Origin: Planctomycetota bacterium
GTDB lineage: Bacteria; Planctomycetota; UBA1135; GCA-002686595
NCBI GenBank assembly: GCA_029259655.1
Contig: JAJDET010000010.1
Location: 20,585-84,584 of the forward strand
Reading direction: 5' to 3'
DNA length: 64,000 bases
Position numbers and translations under genes: made by a program. The notes under the pieces were generated by a model. It saw nothing but the letters and a program-made list of their open reading frames with translations. It made no database searches and was not told the origin of the DNA. This document shows positions 7,117-15,401 of this stretch, piece after piece. Numbering within the stretch: position 1 is the first letter of the stretch; every line of letters starts with the position of its first letter.

Positions 7117-7653
7117 GTGCGCCATGGAGACGATCCAGCATTGAGCGAGACGAGGTTCATTCGCGAGGCCCTCGGGCGGCACGAGCGGGAGCTCGTCGCC
7201 TACGCGCTCCGCCTGACCGGCGATCTCGACCGGGCCCGCGACGTGGTCCAGGACACCTTCCTGGAGCTGTGCGAGAGACCGCGCGCGGAGGTCGAGCCGA
7301 AGCTCGCCGCCTGGCTCTTCACCGTCTGCCGCAACCGCGCGCTCGACGCTCTCGAGAAGGAGGGCCGCATGGGGCCGATCACCGATGACCGAGGGACGGG
7401 CTCGACCGGGACCGACCCGGCGCGCCGGCTCGAAGAGGAAGACACGTCCGCGCGGATCCTGCACGAGCTCGGGGAGCTCCCCGAGCGCGAGCGCGAGGTC
7501 CTGCGCCTGAAGTTCCACAACGGTTTCGCCTACCGCGAGATCGCCGACATCACCGGCCTCTCCGTGGCGAACGTCGGCTACCTGATGCACTGCGGCCTGA
7601 AGACGCTCCGGTCGCGACTCGCGCCCCTGCGGCGCATGGAGGTGGGCTCGTGA
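7117..7653 (+). CDS. ECF-family RNA polymerase sigma factor
   Basis: The protein has 178 residues from GTG 7117; TTG 7141, with GGAG 11 bases before it, is the alternative start. Region 2 (residues about 17-80) has ELVAYALRLTGDLDRARDVVQDTFLELCERP and AAWLFTVCRNRALD. Region 4 (about 112-165) has LPEREREVLRLKFHNGFAYREIADITGLSVANVGYLMHCGL as a helix-turn-helix, written here in overview. It lacks an extra C-terminal domain. It overlaps the next gene by 4 bases, whose N-terminus looks like an anti-sigma module, giving a sigma/anti-sigma pair. Regulated genes cannot be inferred from the window. Confidence 0.9.
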   Translation: MRHGDDPALSETRFIREALGRHERELVAYALRLTGDLDRARDVVQDTFLELCERPRAEVEPKLAAWLFTVCRNRALDALEKEGRMGPITDDRGTGSTGTDPARRLEEEDTSARILHELGELPEREREVLRLKFHNGFAYREIADITGLSVANVGYLMHCGLKTLRSRLAPLRRMEVGS

Positions 7654-9773
7654 AGATCCCCCAGGACGGACGGCAAGAGGACCCGCGCCTGACGACCTAC
7701 GCGCTCGGCGAGCTCGAGGCGGTTGAAGCGGCCGTGGTCGAGGCCGAGCTCGCGGCGAGCGAGGACGGCGCGCGCGAGGTGGCGGCGATCCGCGCGGTGG
7801 CTCGGGAGCTGGAAGAGGCGCTGGCGGAGACTCCGGCGGAGGGCCTGAGCACGGCGCAGAAGATGGCGATCCTGGGCAACGACCAGGAGCAAAGAAGACG
7901 CGACCCAGCTCAATCGTCGAGGAGGCCGTGGCGCGGGGTGATGAAGGTGAGCAGCCTGGCAGCAGCGCTGACCATCACAACGCTCTCCGCGATGTGGGTG
8001 ACCGAATCTGGGCCCTTCCGAGACACGGGGGTTTCTCCATTCATGTACGAAGTCGGCGGCGGATCCTCTTGGTCGTGGTTCGCCAGCGAAGAGACCCGGT
8101 CCCCAGACCCGAGTGTTCGCGAAGAGCTCCAGGGATTGGGCTACCTCGGGGACAGCGAGAGCTCGTCGCTCCGAGCGCTCGGGTACATGGATGGGGTGTC
8201 CGTCATCGACCTCAACGGTTTCGGTGCGGGAACAGGCTCCGCGGATCCGCTAGCCCCCGTCCGCCAACCCACGCCGGGCCTGGGCGAGGAAGGCCGCCCC
8301 GACACCGAGGCCTACGACTCCATCCGCGAGAACGAGTTCCGCTCCGTCGCGCAGCACCCGCTCTCGACCTTCTCGATCGACGTCGACACGGCGTCCTACG
8401 CGAACGTGCGGCGCTTCCTCTCCGAGGATCGCCTGCCGCCGGCCGACGCCGTACGGATCGAAGAGCTCCTGAACTACTTCCGCTACGACTACCGCCCCCC
8501 CACCGGCGGCGATCCGTTCTCGATCGACGTCGAGGTGGCGAGCGCGCCCTGGAAGCCGGAGCACCGGCTCGTGCGCATCGGCCTCCAGGGCATGGAGATC
8601 CCCGTCGCCGACCGCCGGCCGAGCAACCTCGTGTTCCTGCTCGACGTCTCGGGGTCGATGGACAGCCCGATGAAGCTGCCGCTCGTGAAAAAGGGCATGC
8701 GGCTCCTGATCGACCAGCTCGACGGGCGCGACAACGTCGCGATCGTCGTCTACGCCGGCGCGGCGGGAATGGTCCTGCCCTCGACGACCTGCGCCAACCG
8801 GCCGGCGATCCTCGGGGCGCTCGAGCTCCTGAGCGCAGGCGGCTCGACGAACGGCGGGCAGGGCATCCAGCTCGCCTACCGGACGGCCCGCGCGGGCTTC
8901 ATCGAGGGCGGCATCAACCGCGTGATCCTGTGCACCGACGGCGACTTCAACGTCGGCACGTCCAGCGAGGGCGAGCTCGTGCGCATGATCGAGGAGGAGG
9001 CGCGCTCGGGTGTGTTCCTCTCCGTGCTCGGTTTCGGGAGCGGGAACCTGAAGGACTCCACGATGGAGAAGCTCGCCGACCGCGGCAACGGCAACTACGC
9101 CTACGTCGACTCGCTGCGCGAGGCCAGGAAGGTTCTCGTCGAGGAGATGGGCGGCACGCTCATCACGATCGCGAAGGACGTCAAGGTCCAGGTCGAGTTC
9201 AACCCCGCCGAGGTCTCGTCGTACCGACTGATCGGTTACGAGAACCGGCTGCTCGCCGCCGAGGACTTCAACGACGACGAGGTGGATGCCGGAGAGATCG
9301 GCGCAGGGCACTCGGTCACGGCGCTCTACGAGGTCGTGCCGACCGGCGTCGCCAGCGAGGTGCGCGACGTCGACCCTCTCAAGTACCAGGATCCGTCGCG
9401 CGCGGGCGCGGCGTCCGGATCCGGCGAGCTCCTCACGGTCAAGCTGCGCTACAAGGAGCCCGACGGCGACACGAGCCGCCTGATCGAGATGCCGCTGGTC
9501 GACGCCGGGATCGGCTTCGACGCGGCGAGCGACGACTTCCGCTTCGCCGCGGGCGTGGCGGGCTTCGGGATGCTCCTGCGCGGCTCGAAGCACGCAGGCG
9601 GCGCCACGATGCGGGAGGTCCACCGCTGGGCGCGCGAGGCCATCGGGCCGGACAGCGGCGGCTACCGGATCGAGTTCCTGGAGCTGGTGTCGCGCTCGTC
9701 GCGCCTGATGCCGGACGAGCTGAGAGACGAGTTCGAGGCCCTGGGCTACCTCGACCTCGAGAACGAGGAGTGA
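7650..9773 (+). CDS. VWA/YfbK-like protein with anti-sigma-like N-terminus
   Basis: The protein has 707 residues, starts at GTG 7650 and overlaps the sigma gene. Residues 1-75 (LTTYALGELEAVEAAVVEAEL) resemble the anti-sigma N-terminal helices found in Planctomycetes. One transmembrane helix follows near 100-115. Residues about 215-325 form the YfbK-type N-terminal domain (SIRENEFRSVAQHPLSTFSI). A von Willebrand A domain follows with MIDAS residues DVSGS (D332) and later TDGDFNVG. The C-terminal DUF3520-like part runs to the end. It is probably membrane-anchored with the VWA domain outside, so it could couple an envelope signal to the ECF sigma factor. Short LGYL-type motifs occur at residues about 167 and 175 and at the very C-terminus. 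Confidence 0.85.
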   Translation: MKIPQDGRQEDPRLTTYALGELEAVEAAVVEAELAASEDGAREVAAIRAVARELEEALAETPAEGLSTAQKMAILGNDQEQRRRDPAQSSRRPWRGVMKVSSLAAALTITTLSAMWVTESGPFRDTGVSPFMYEVGGGSSWSWFASEETRSPDPSVREELQGLGYLGDSESSSLRALGYMDGVSVIDLNGFGAGTGSADPLAPVRQPTPGLGEEGRPDTEAYDSIRENEFRSVAQHPLSTFSIDVDTASYANVRRFLSEDRLPPADAVRIEELLNYFRYDYRPPTGGDPFSIDVEVASAPWKPEHRLVRIGLQGMEIPVADRRPSNLVFLLDVSGSMDSPMKLPLVKKGMRLLIDQLDGRDNVAIVVYAGAAGMVLPSTTCANRPAILGALELLSAGGSTNGGQGIQLAYRTARAGFIEGGINRVILCTDGDFNVGTSSEGELVRMIEEEARSGVFLSVLGFGSGNLKDSTMEKLADRGNGNYAYVDSLREARKVLVEEMGGTLITIAKDVKVQVEFNPAEVSSYRLIGYENRLLAAEDFNDDEVDAGEIGAGHSVTALYEVVPTGVASEVRDVDPLKYQDPSRAGAASGSGELLTVKLRYKEPDGDTSRLIEMPLVDAGIGFDAASDDFRFAAGVAGFGMLLRGSKHAGGATMREVHRWAREAIGPDSGGYRIEFLELVSRSSRLMPDELRDEFEALGYLDLENEE

Positions 9774-9911
9774 GTCGGAACGCCCGGCGCCCGCGGCGCC
9801 AGGCTGGCCCCGCTCTCTCGGGGGAAAAAGTCCTGCAATGTCGGACGCGAAGTCGCGCAAGGGGGCCGTCCCGCGGGACAATCGGAGCTCTCTCACCGAA
9901 GAGGAACCCCA

Positions 9912-11597
9912 ATGCGCGCCCCCGCCCTGTCTCTCGCCATCGCCCTCACCGTCTCCGGAGCGCCCGCGCTCGCCGGGGACCTCACGCTCGACACCGACGC
10001 CATCGACGCCGTGTTCGCGCGCTACGACCACGACGACGGTCCGGGTTGCGCGCTCGGGATCATCCACGACGGCGAGCTGGTCGTCGCACGGGGCTACGGG
10101 ATGGCGAGCCTCGAACACGGGATCCCGAACGGACCGCGGAGCGTGTTCCGGATCGGTTCGACGGCGAAGCAATTCACGGCCGCCTGCGCCGCGCTCGCCG
10201 AGCAGGAGGGGCACCTGTCGCTCGAGGACGACATCCGCGAGCACTTGCCGGAGATGCCGGACTACGGGGAGCCGATCACGATCCGGAACCTCCTGAACCA
10301 CACGAGCGGGATCCGCGACTATCTCGGGCTCATGGGGCTCTCGGGCCTCCGGACGGAGGACTACTACGACGACGACGCGCTCGCGATGATCGCGCGCCAG
10401 CGCGAGCTCAACTTCGCACCCGGAACGCAGCACCTGTACAGCAACTCGGGCTACTTCCTGATCTCGGTGATCCTGCACCGGGCGACCGGTGTCTCGCTGG
10501 TCGCATTCGCGCGCACGCGCATCTTCGAGCCGCTCGGCATGCGCGACACGCACTACCACGACTCGCACCGGATCATCGTCCCGCGTCGCTCCGAGGGCTA
10601 CTCGCCGGGCCCGGACGGTCGCTGGGAGATCGATCGCACCACGCTCCCGATGGTCGGCGACGGGGGCGTCTTCACGACCGTCGAGGACCTGCTCCTCTGG
10701 GACCGGAACTTCTACGAGCCCACGGTCGGCGGGGAAGCACTCCTCGAGGCACTGCACACGCAAGGAGTGCTCGACGACGGGAGCGAGCTCGACTACGCGC
10801 TGGGACTGGGCATCGACACGTACCGCGGCCTGCGCGTCGTCGCGCACGGCGGCGCCTTCGTCGGCTATCGCGCGGAGATGATGCGCTTCCCCGACGAGCG
10901 CGTCTCGATCATCTGCCTCGGCAACACGAGCGCGATCAACCCGTCGGCTCTCTGCCGGGACGTGGCGGAGGTGATCCTCGCGGGTTCGTTCCTGGACGAC
11001 GTGCCGACCCCCGTGTCGGCGGCCGCAGAGGCGCCCGCGGACCCGCGTGAGCCCTTCACGGGCGCGATCGAAGGGGACCTCTCGGGCGTGTACATGGGCG
11101 AGGCGGACGGGGCGATCTTCGAGATCGAGACCGATCCGGGCGGTGTCCAGGTCGCGTCGGGCGGACGTGTGATGCGCCTCGTTGCGCTGACGGCGACCTC
11201 CTTCGCTCCCAAGGACGCGCGGGTCCCGGGCGGCCTGACCTTCGAGCGCGCCACGGACGAGGTTCCCTGGACGGCGCACCTGGACAGGGGCAACGGCCCG
11301 CAGCGCCTGTCGCTCCACATCCCGTGGGACAGCGCGTTCATGAGCATCGAGGACTACGCCGGCCGCTACTACTCGCCGGAGCTCGACGCCTGGTGGACGC
11401 TGGAGCCCACGGCCGTCGGGCTGACCCTCTCGGTCGCCGGTTCCCCGTGGGGCCCCGCGGCCCCGCTCGGCCTCGACCGGTTCGAGTCCGCCGCGGGCCA
11501 GATCGTCTTCGAGCGCGATCCGTTCCACGAGCTCACGGGCTTCCGCCTGCAATCAGGCCGTGTGCAGAACCTGCACTTCGCGCGCAAGAGCGACTGA
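9912..11597 (+). CDS. secreted serine hydrolase, class C beta-lactamase fold
   Basis: The protein has 561 residues, with signal peptide AIALTVSGAPALAG. The catalytic motifs are S-T-A-K (S83, K86), Y-S-N (Y176) and H-G-G (about 312), all in order for PF00144 esterases, D-aminopeptidases and class C beta-lactamases. A C-terminal extension from about 390 to 561 is beta-rich and may be the lipocalin-like domain often attached to this family. Real substrates are unknown; a role in peptide or ester hydrolysis outside the cell is likely. It is convergent with the dehydratase, with one base between the stop codons. Confidence 0.85.
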   Translation: MRAPALSLAIALTVSGAPALAGDLTLDTDAIDAVFARYDHDDGPGCALGIIHDGELVVARGYGMASLEHGIPNGPRSVFRIGSTAKQFTAACAALAEQEGHLSLEDDIREHLPEMPDYGEPITIRNLLNHTSGIRDYLGLMGLSGLRTEDYYDDDALAMIARQRELNFAPGTQHLYSNSGYFLISVILHRATGVSLVAFARTRIFEPLGMRDTHYHDSHRIIVPRRSEGYSPGPDGRWEIDRTTLPMVGDGGVFTTVEDLLLWDRNFYEPTVGGEALLEALHTQGVLDDGSELDYALGLGIDTYRGLRVVAHGGAFVGYRAEMMRFPDERVSIICLGNTSAINPSALCRDVAEVILAGSFLDDVPTPVSAAAEAPADPREPFTGAIEGDLSGVYMGEADGAIFEIETDPGGVQVASGGRVMRLVALTATSFAPKDARVPGGLTFERATDEVPWTAHLDRGNGPQRLSLHIPWDSAFMSIEDYAGRYYSPELDAWWTLEPTAVGLTLSVAGSPWGPAAPLGLDRFESAAGQIVFERDPFHELTGFRLQSGRVQNLHFARKSD

Positions 11598-11598
11598 G

Positions 11599-12537
11599 CT
11601 AGACCAGGAGCTCCGCGAGGAGCCTCGCGTCCACGTTGCCGCCGGTCAGGAGCACGGCGACGCGCTCGCCCTCGACCTTCCCCTCGCGCAGCGCGGCGAC
11701 GCCCAGGGCTCCGGCTCCCTCCACGATCAGCTTCTCGTGCAGCAGCGTGTCCCGCATGGCGGCGCGGATCGCGTCCTCGGAGACGGTGACGACGTCGTCG
11801 ACGAGCGTCTCCGCGAGGCGGTAGTTCTCGGCACCCACGCCGCCCTCGACGCCGTCGGCGATCGTGGGGTCGCTCGCGAGGTGCACATGTGCGCGGCCAT
11901 CGCGGCGCGAGAGCCAGAGCCCCGCCGACGCCTCGGGATTGACGGCCACGACGCGCGTCGACGGCGCGAGCCGACGACAGACTGCGCCGACGCCGACGAC
12001 CAGACCACCGCCCCCCGTCGGGACGACGACCGCGTCGAGCTCCGGGCCGTCTTCGAGGACCTCGAGCATCGTGGTCCCGCCGTTGCCGGCGGCGACGTGC
12101 GCGTCCTCGAAGGCCGACACGAAGCGTCCCGCGAAGCGTCCCTCCTCGAGCGCCCAGGCCTGGGCGTCGTCGAAGCCGTCGAAGGGCGCGGCGACGACCT
12201 CGGCGCCCCGCGCGCGGATCTTCTCGACCTTGTTCGCGGGGGCGACGCGCGGGACGACCACGGTGCACGCCAGCCCGAGCCGCGCCGCGGCGAAGGCCAG
12301 GGCCTGACCGTGATTTCCGGTCGAGACGGTGAAGACCTCCCCGCTCGCCGATTCGGCCAGCGCCGCCAGCGCGCCGCGCACCTTGAACGACCCCGTGACC
12401 TGGAGGTTCTCGGCCTTCAGGTCGACGCGCTTTCCGGTCTCGTCCGCCAGCCAGGCGCTCGCGAGGAGCGGAGTGCGCCGCACGTGCTCGGCGACGGCCG
12501 GACGGACGCGCTCGACGAGCTCGAACGGGACCTCCAC
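11599..12537 (-). CDS. PLP-dependent threonine/serine dehydratase
   Basis: This is a 312-residue protein starting at GTG 12537, 5 bases after the stop of the TPR lipoprotein. It is a fold-type II PLP enzyme: the Schiff-base lysine is in GSFKVRGA (K52), the cofactor phosphate loop is GGGGL (175-179), with TGNHGQAL near 73 and a C-terminal VLLTGGNVD. It has no ACT or regulatory domain, so it resembles catabolic threonine dehydratase, serine racemase or 3-hydroxyaspartate ammonia-lyase rather than biosynthetic IlvA. Substrate choice cannot be decided here. Confidence 0.85.
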   Translation of the reverse strand: MEVPFELVERVRPAVAEHVRRTPLLASAWLADETGKRVDLKAENLQVTGSFKVRGALAALAESASGEVFTVSTGNHGQALAFAAARLGLACTVVVPRVAPANKVEKIRARGAEVVAAPFDGFDDAQAWALEEGRFAGRFVSAFEDAHVAAGNGGTTMLEVLEDGPELDAVVVPTGGGGLVVGVGAVCRRLAPSTRVVAVNPEASAGLWLSRRDGRAHVHLASDPTIADGVEGGVGAENYRLAETLVDDVVTVSEDAIRAAMRDTLLHEKLIVEGAGALGVAALREGKVEGERVAVLLTGGNVDARLLAELLV

Positions 12538-12542
12538 TGGGC

Positions 12543-13487
12543 TCAGCGCTCGCGCGCCAGCTCGGCTTCCGCGGCGATGTACCCGAAGGCCATCCAGATC
12601 TCGCCCGCGACGATCTCGCGGAACAGCTCGAAGGCGCGCTCGCGGTCGCCCGAGATCAGGTGCCCGAGAGCAACACCGTAGGCGCGCGACGCGAAGTCGA
12701 TCTCTCCAGCCGCGGCGTCGAGCACGTCCTCGGGCGAGCGCAGCCCTTTCCGCAAGAGCAGGCACTCGTGATAGCCGGAGTTCTCGAGGATCTGCATGTC
12801 CTCGCGGATCGGCTCCAGCACCGCGCGCGCCTCGTCCTCGCGACCGAGCCTCGCCAGCGTCATCCACAGCCAGTGACTCGTGGCGACCAGCATGTCGTCG
12901 TTGACGCGGCTGTACTCGATGCCGGTGCGGTACGTCTCGAGCGCTCCCTCGAAGTCGCCCGCGAGGTACTGGGCGAGCCCGAGGTGGTAGTGAATGTTCG
13001 ACTGGAGCGTGCTGCGCGGGACGCCCAGCGCATTGGGTGCCCCGTCGGGCTCCACCTCGTCGGGCACGCCGCGCGCGAGCTCCGCGGCTCGCGTCAGCTC
13101 GACGATCGCGTCGTCGATCCGGCGCACGCTGATGTAGCGATGACCGCGATGGCGGCGCAGGCGGTAGCTCTCCGGGTGTTGGCGGAGCGCGAGGGTGTAG
13201 ACGTCGATCGCGTCGCGATACCGCCCGAGGTAGGCGAGCCGCCTGCCGAGCCAGATCGCCGCGTCCTCGGACGACGGGTCCGCGTCGTAGGCCGCGTGCG
13301 CCTCGGCGTAGTTCGCGCGCAACTCTTCGAGCCGCTCGGGCTCGATCTCCGGCGCCGCGAGCGGGATGCCGAGCAGCGAGCGTCCTTCGAAGGGCAACGG
13401 TGCCCCGCCGCCCTCGATGACGACTCGCTGACAGCTCGCGACGGCGAGCGCGAGGAGAATGGCGCGGGTGATCCCCCGCGCGGTCAT
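12543..13487 (-). CDS. TPR-repeat lipoprotein
   Basis: This protein has 314 residues. The start is ATG 13487, overlapping the ArsC gene stop (ATGA). The lipoprotein signal is ARGITRAILLALAVASC. Helical repeats cover about 45-300 (AIWLGRRLAYLGRYRDAIDVY, HYHLGLAQYLAGDFEGALET and WLWMTLARLGREDEARAVL are clear TPR units). These are scaffold modules for protein interaction at the cell envelope. No partner is evident apart from the co-operonic ArsC-like and dehydratase genes. Confidence 0.8.
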   Translation of the reverse strand: MTARGITRAILLALAVASCQRVVIEGGGAPLPFEGRSLLGIPLAAPEIEPERLEELRANYAEAHAAYDADPSSEDAAIWLGRRLAYLGRYRDAIDVYTLALRQHPESYRLRRHRGHRYISVRRIDDAIVELTRAAELARGVPDEVEPDGAPNALGVPRSTLQSNIHYHLGLAQYLAGDFEGALETYRTGIEYSRVNDDMLVATSHWLWMTLARLGREDEARAVLEPIREDMQILENSGYHECLLLRKGLRSPEDVLDAAAGEIDFASRAYGVALGHLISGDRERAFELFREIVAGEIWMAFGYIAAEAELARER

Positions 13488-13876
13488 GCCTGGACGAGAT
13501 CGAGCACGACCTCGGGCGGTCGCCCGAGGATCGCGTGGTCGCCGCGCACGAGGATCGGACGCTCGATCAAGATAGCGTTCGTCGTCATGGCGTCGAAGAG
13601 CTCGTCGTCGGTCGAGTCGGCCGAGAGCCCCGCTTCGGCAAAGGCCGTCTCCTTGCTGCGGACCCACTCGGACGGGGGCCGACCCAGGCGCCGGGCGAGC
13701 TCTTCGAGCTCCTCGCGCGAGAGGGGGTCTTCCATGTAGGCGCGCTCGGAGAACGCGATGCCGCGCTCCTCGAGCAGGGCCTTGGCCGCCCGGCTCTTCG
13801 AGCAGCGGGGGTTGTGGAGGAGGACGCAGTCGTCGTGTGATTCGGGCAGCTTCATGTGAGGAGCCCATTGAGCCAT
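13484..13876 (-). CDS. arsC: ArsC/Spx-family thioredoxin-fold protein
   Basis: The protein has 130 residues. It contains the ArsC active-site segment HNPRCSKSR (Cys25) and the C-terminal RPILVRGDHAILGRP block that supplies a conserved arginine in glutaredoxin-linked arsenate reductases. The spacing fits the family (about 115-140 residues). An internal ATG at 13855 is a possible alternative start. It is the first gene of the three-gene minus-strand unit. It may be an arsenate reductase or the YfgD-type relative of unknown role; no other arsenic gene is nearby, so resistance is not supported by context. Confidence 0.75.
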   Translation of the reverse strand: MAQWAPHMKLPESHDDCVLLHNPRCSKSRAAKALLEERGIAFSERAYMEDPLSREELEELARRLGRPPSEWVRSKETAFAEAGLSADSTDDELFDAMTTNAILIERPILVRGDHAILGRPPEVVLDLVQA

Positions 13877-13937
13877 TCTCGGGCCCCCGAGTCCACGCAG
13901 GGCCGTGGCACCCTTGGTGACCGACAGGGAAAGAGCC

Positions 13938-15299
13938 CTAGGGAGTTCCGGCCGGAAGCACCACGACGGCTACGGGGTTCGAGAGCACGAAGCCTTCCGC
14001 CGGGCCGTTGAAGACGGCCTGGAGGTAGATCGAGAGGCCTACAGCGCCCGGATCCGGGGCGACGATCTGGATCCGCCGCACGCCGGTCAAGGGTTGCACC
14101 CCCTTGGACAGAGCGAAGACCGGGTCGGCCAGGTGGAGGAACCCGCCGAAGAGGGGGTTCGGGACAGCGTCGAGGCTCGCGGAGAAGACCAGGGCGGAGT
14201 GCTCCTCCGGGAGTCCGAACGCGATGAGCGTCGCAAGCTCGCCGGCCCGCAGCGGAGAAGCCGCAAGGAGCCGGCGTTCCGTTCCGGATTCGGTCGCGAG
14301 CGTGCTCGTCCCGTCGATCTCGCTGGGGGAACCGTCGGGTCCGGGCGTCACCACGCAGCCAGCGAACACGGAGAAGGGGCCGGATGCGACGCCCGCAACG
14401 CCTCCGACCAGGTCGGTGTCGCGAAGAGTCACCGAGCTGCCGAGTTCTGCCAGGACCCCGTGCCCGCCGGCTCCTGGAGGCCCGCAGAACAGGGGTGGGG
14501 GAGCGTGCCCTCCATCGCCACCCGGTCCACCCGCCACAGCCGAGCCCGACACGAACGCAGTTGCGCCATTGAGGAGGTGAATCCCGTCACCACCCCGCCG
14601 AAACCGCAAGTTGCCCTGGGCCCCGCAGGCCGAGTCGGACGCGCCCTCGTAGCCTGCGACCGTGGAATCGTGGACGTAGATCTCCGAGGCATCCGCGTAG
14701 ATGCCGTTGTTGAGCCCCAGGGGCAGAATCACCACCGACTGACACGGATTCCAATCGAGGACCGAGGTCTTGGCGATCTCGCACCGCGAGAAGATGACGG
14801 GGCCCGCCGCTACCGCGCGGACGACGTCGCCTCCCGGGGCACCGCGCTCTGCAGGCCGTAGGGAGCACCTGTCGAACAGGACCGTCCCACTCCCAGACAC
14901 ACTGACGGCGAAATCAGGCGGCGCGCAAGTTTGCAAGATGACTCCGCAAAAATGCTGGCTAACAGGAGCGATCTCGATCCCCGCGACGACGACCGTGTCG
15001 GCGGGGTCCGAGGTCTGAATGGAGAGCCGCTGCCTCAGCAGGACGGATGCGTCCTTTTCGGCGGTTAGTGTGATGGGCTCGAGAATGTCGAGGATGTCGT
15101 CGACACCTGCCAGAGGTGAGGCGTAGGTCCCGCTGCGGACGACGATGATGTCGCCCGGGCCGGCCGCATCGATAGCGTCCTTGAACGTCGTGAAGTCCGA
15201 CCCCGGTCCCGCGGCCTGGTCCAGGATGTGGACGGTCTGGGCGGCGATCGAGATCGGGAGGGCCAGGATCGCAAAGAGAGCGAGCGAGAGCTGCTTCAT
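13938..15299 (-). CDS. secreted right-handed beta-helix protein
   Basis: The protein has 453 residues. ATG 15299 is preceded by AAGGAG and followed by a signal peptide (LALFAILALPISIAAQ). The mature N-terminus (FTTFKDAIDAAGPGDIIVVRSGTY) is the usual start of a pectate-lyase/NosD-type parallel beta-helix, followed by repeated short strands with Cys and Gly-rich turns. The C-terminal 110 residues (LIAFGLPEEHSALVFSASLD...LSIYLQAVFNG) resemble the end of the protein at 5496-6509 and probably form a separate beta domain for surface display. No catalytic residues can be assigned. Confidence 0.75.
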   Translation of the reverse strand: MKQLSLALFAILALPISIAAQTVHILDQAAGPGSDFTTFKDAIDAAGPGDIIVVRSGTYASPLAGVDDILDILEPITLTAEKDASVLLRQRLSIQTSDPADTVVVAGIEIAPVSQHFCGVILQTCAPPDFAVSVSGSGTVLFDRCSLRPAERGAPGGDVVRAVAAGPVIFSRCEIAKTSVLDWNPCQSVVILPLGLNNGIYADASEIYVHDSTVAGYEGASDSACGAQGNLRFRRGGDGIHLLNGATAFVSGSAVAGGPGGDGGHAPPPLFCGPPGAGGHGVLAELGSSVTLRDTDLVGGVAGVASGPFSVFAGCVVTPGPDGSPSEIDGTSTLATESGTERRLLAASPLRAGELATLIAFGLPEEHSALVFSASLDAVPNPLFGGFLHLADPVFALSKGVQPLTGVRRIQIVAPDPGAVGLSIYLQAVFNGPAEGFVLSNPVAVVVLPAGTP

Positions 15300-15401
15300 G
15301 TCGGGCTGCTCCTTGGTGTGGACGACGCCATCGCGCTCATTGTAGCCCGCGCCGCGGAACCGCGGGGGGCGGCGACCGGCGATCCCGAGTAGGCTCGCGC
15401 G

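Noticed and set aside
8250..11552. Very long open frame on the minus strand (about 1100 codons)
   Set aside because: It lies opposite the VWA and serine-hydrolase genes, has no family sequence, and arises from GC-rich codon bias of the real genes.
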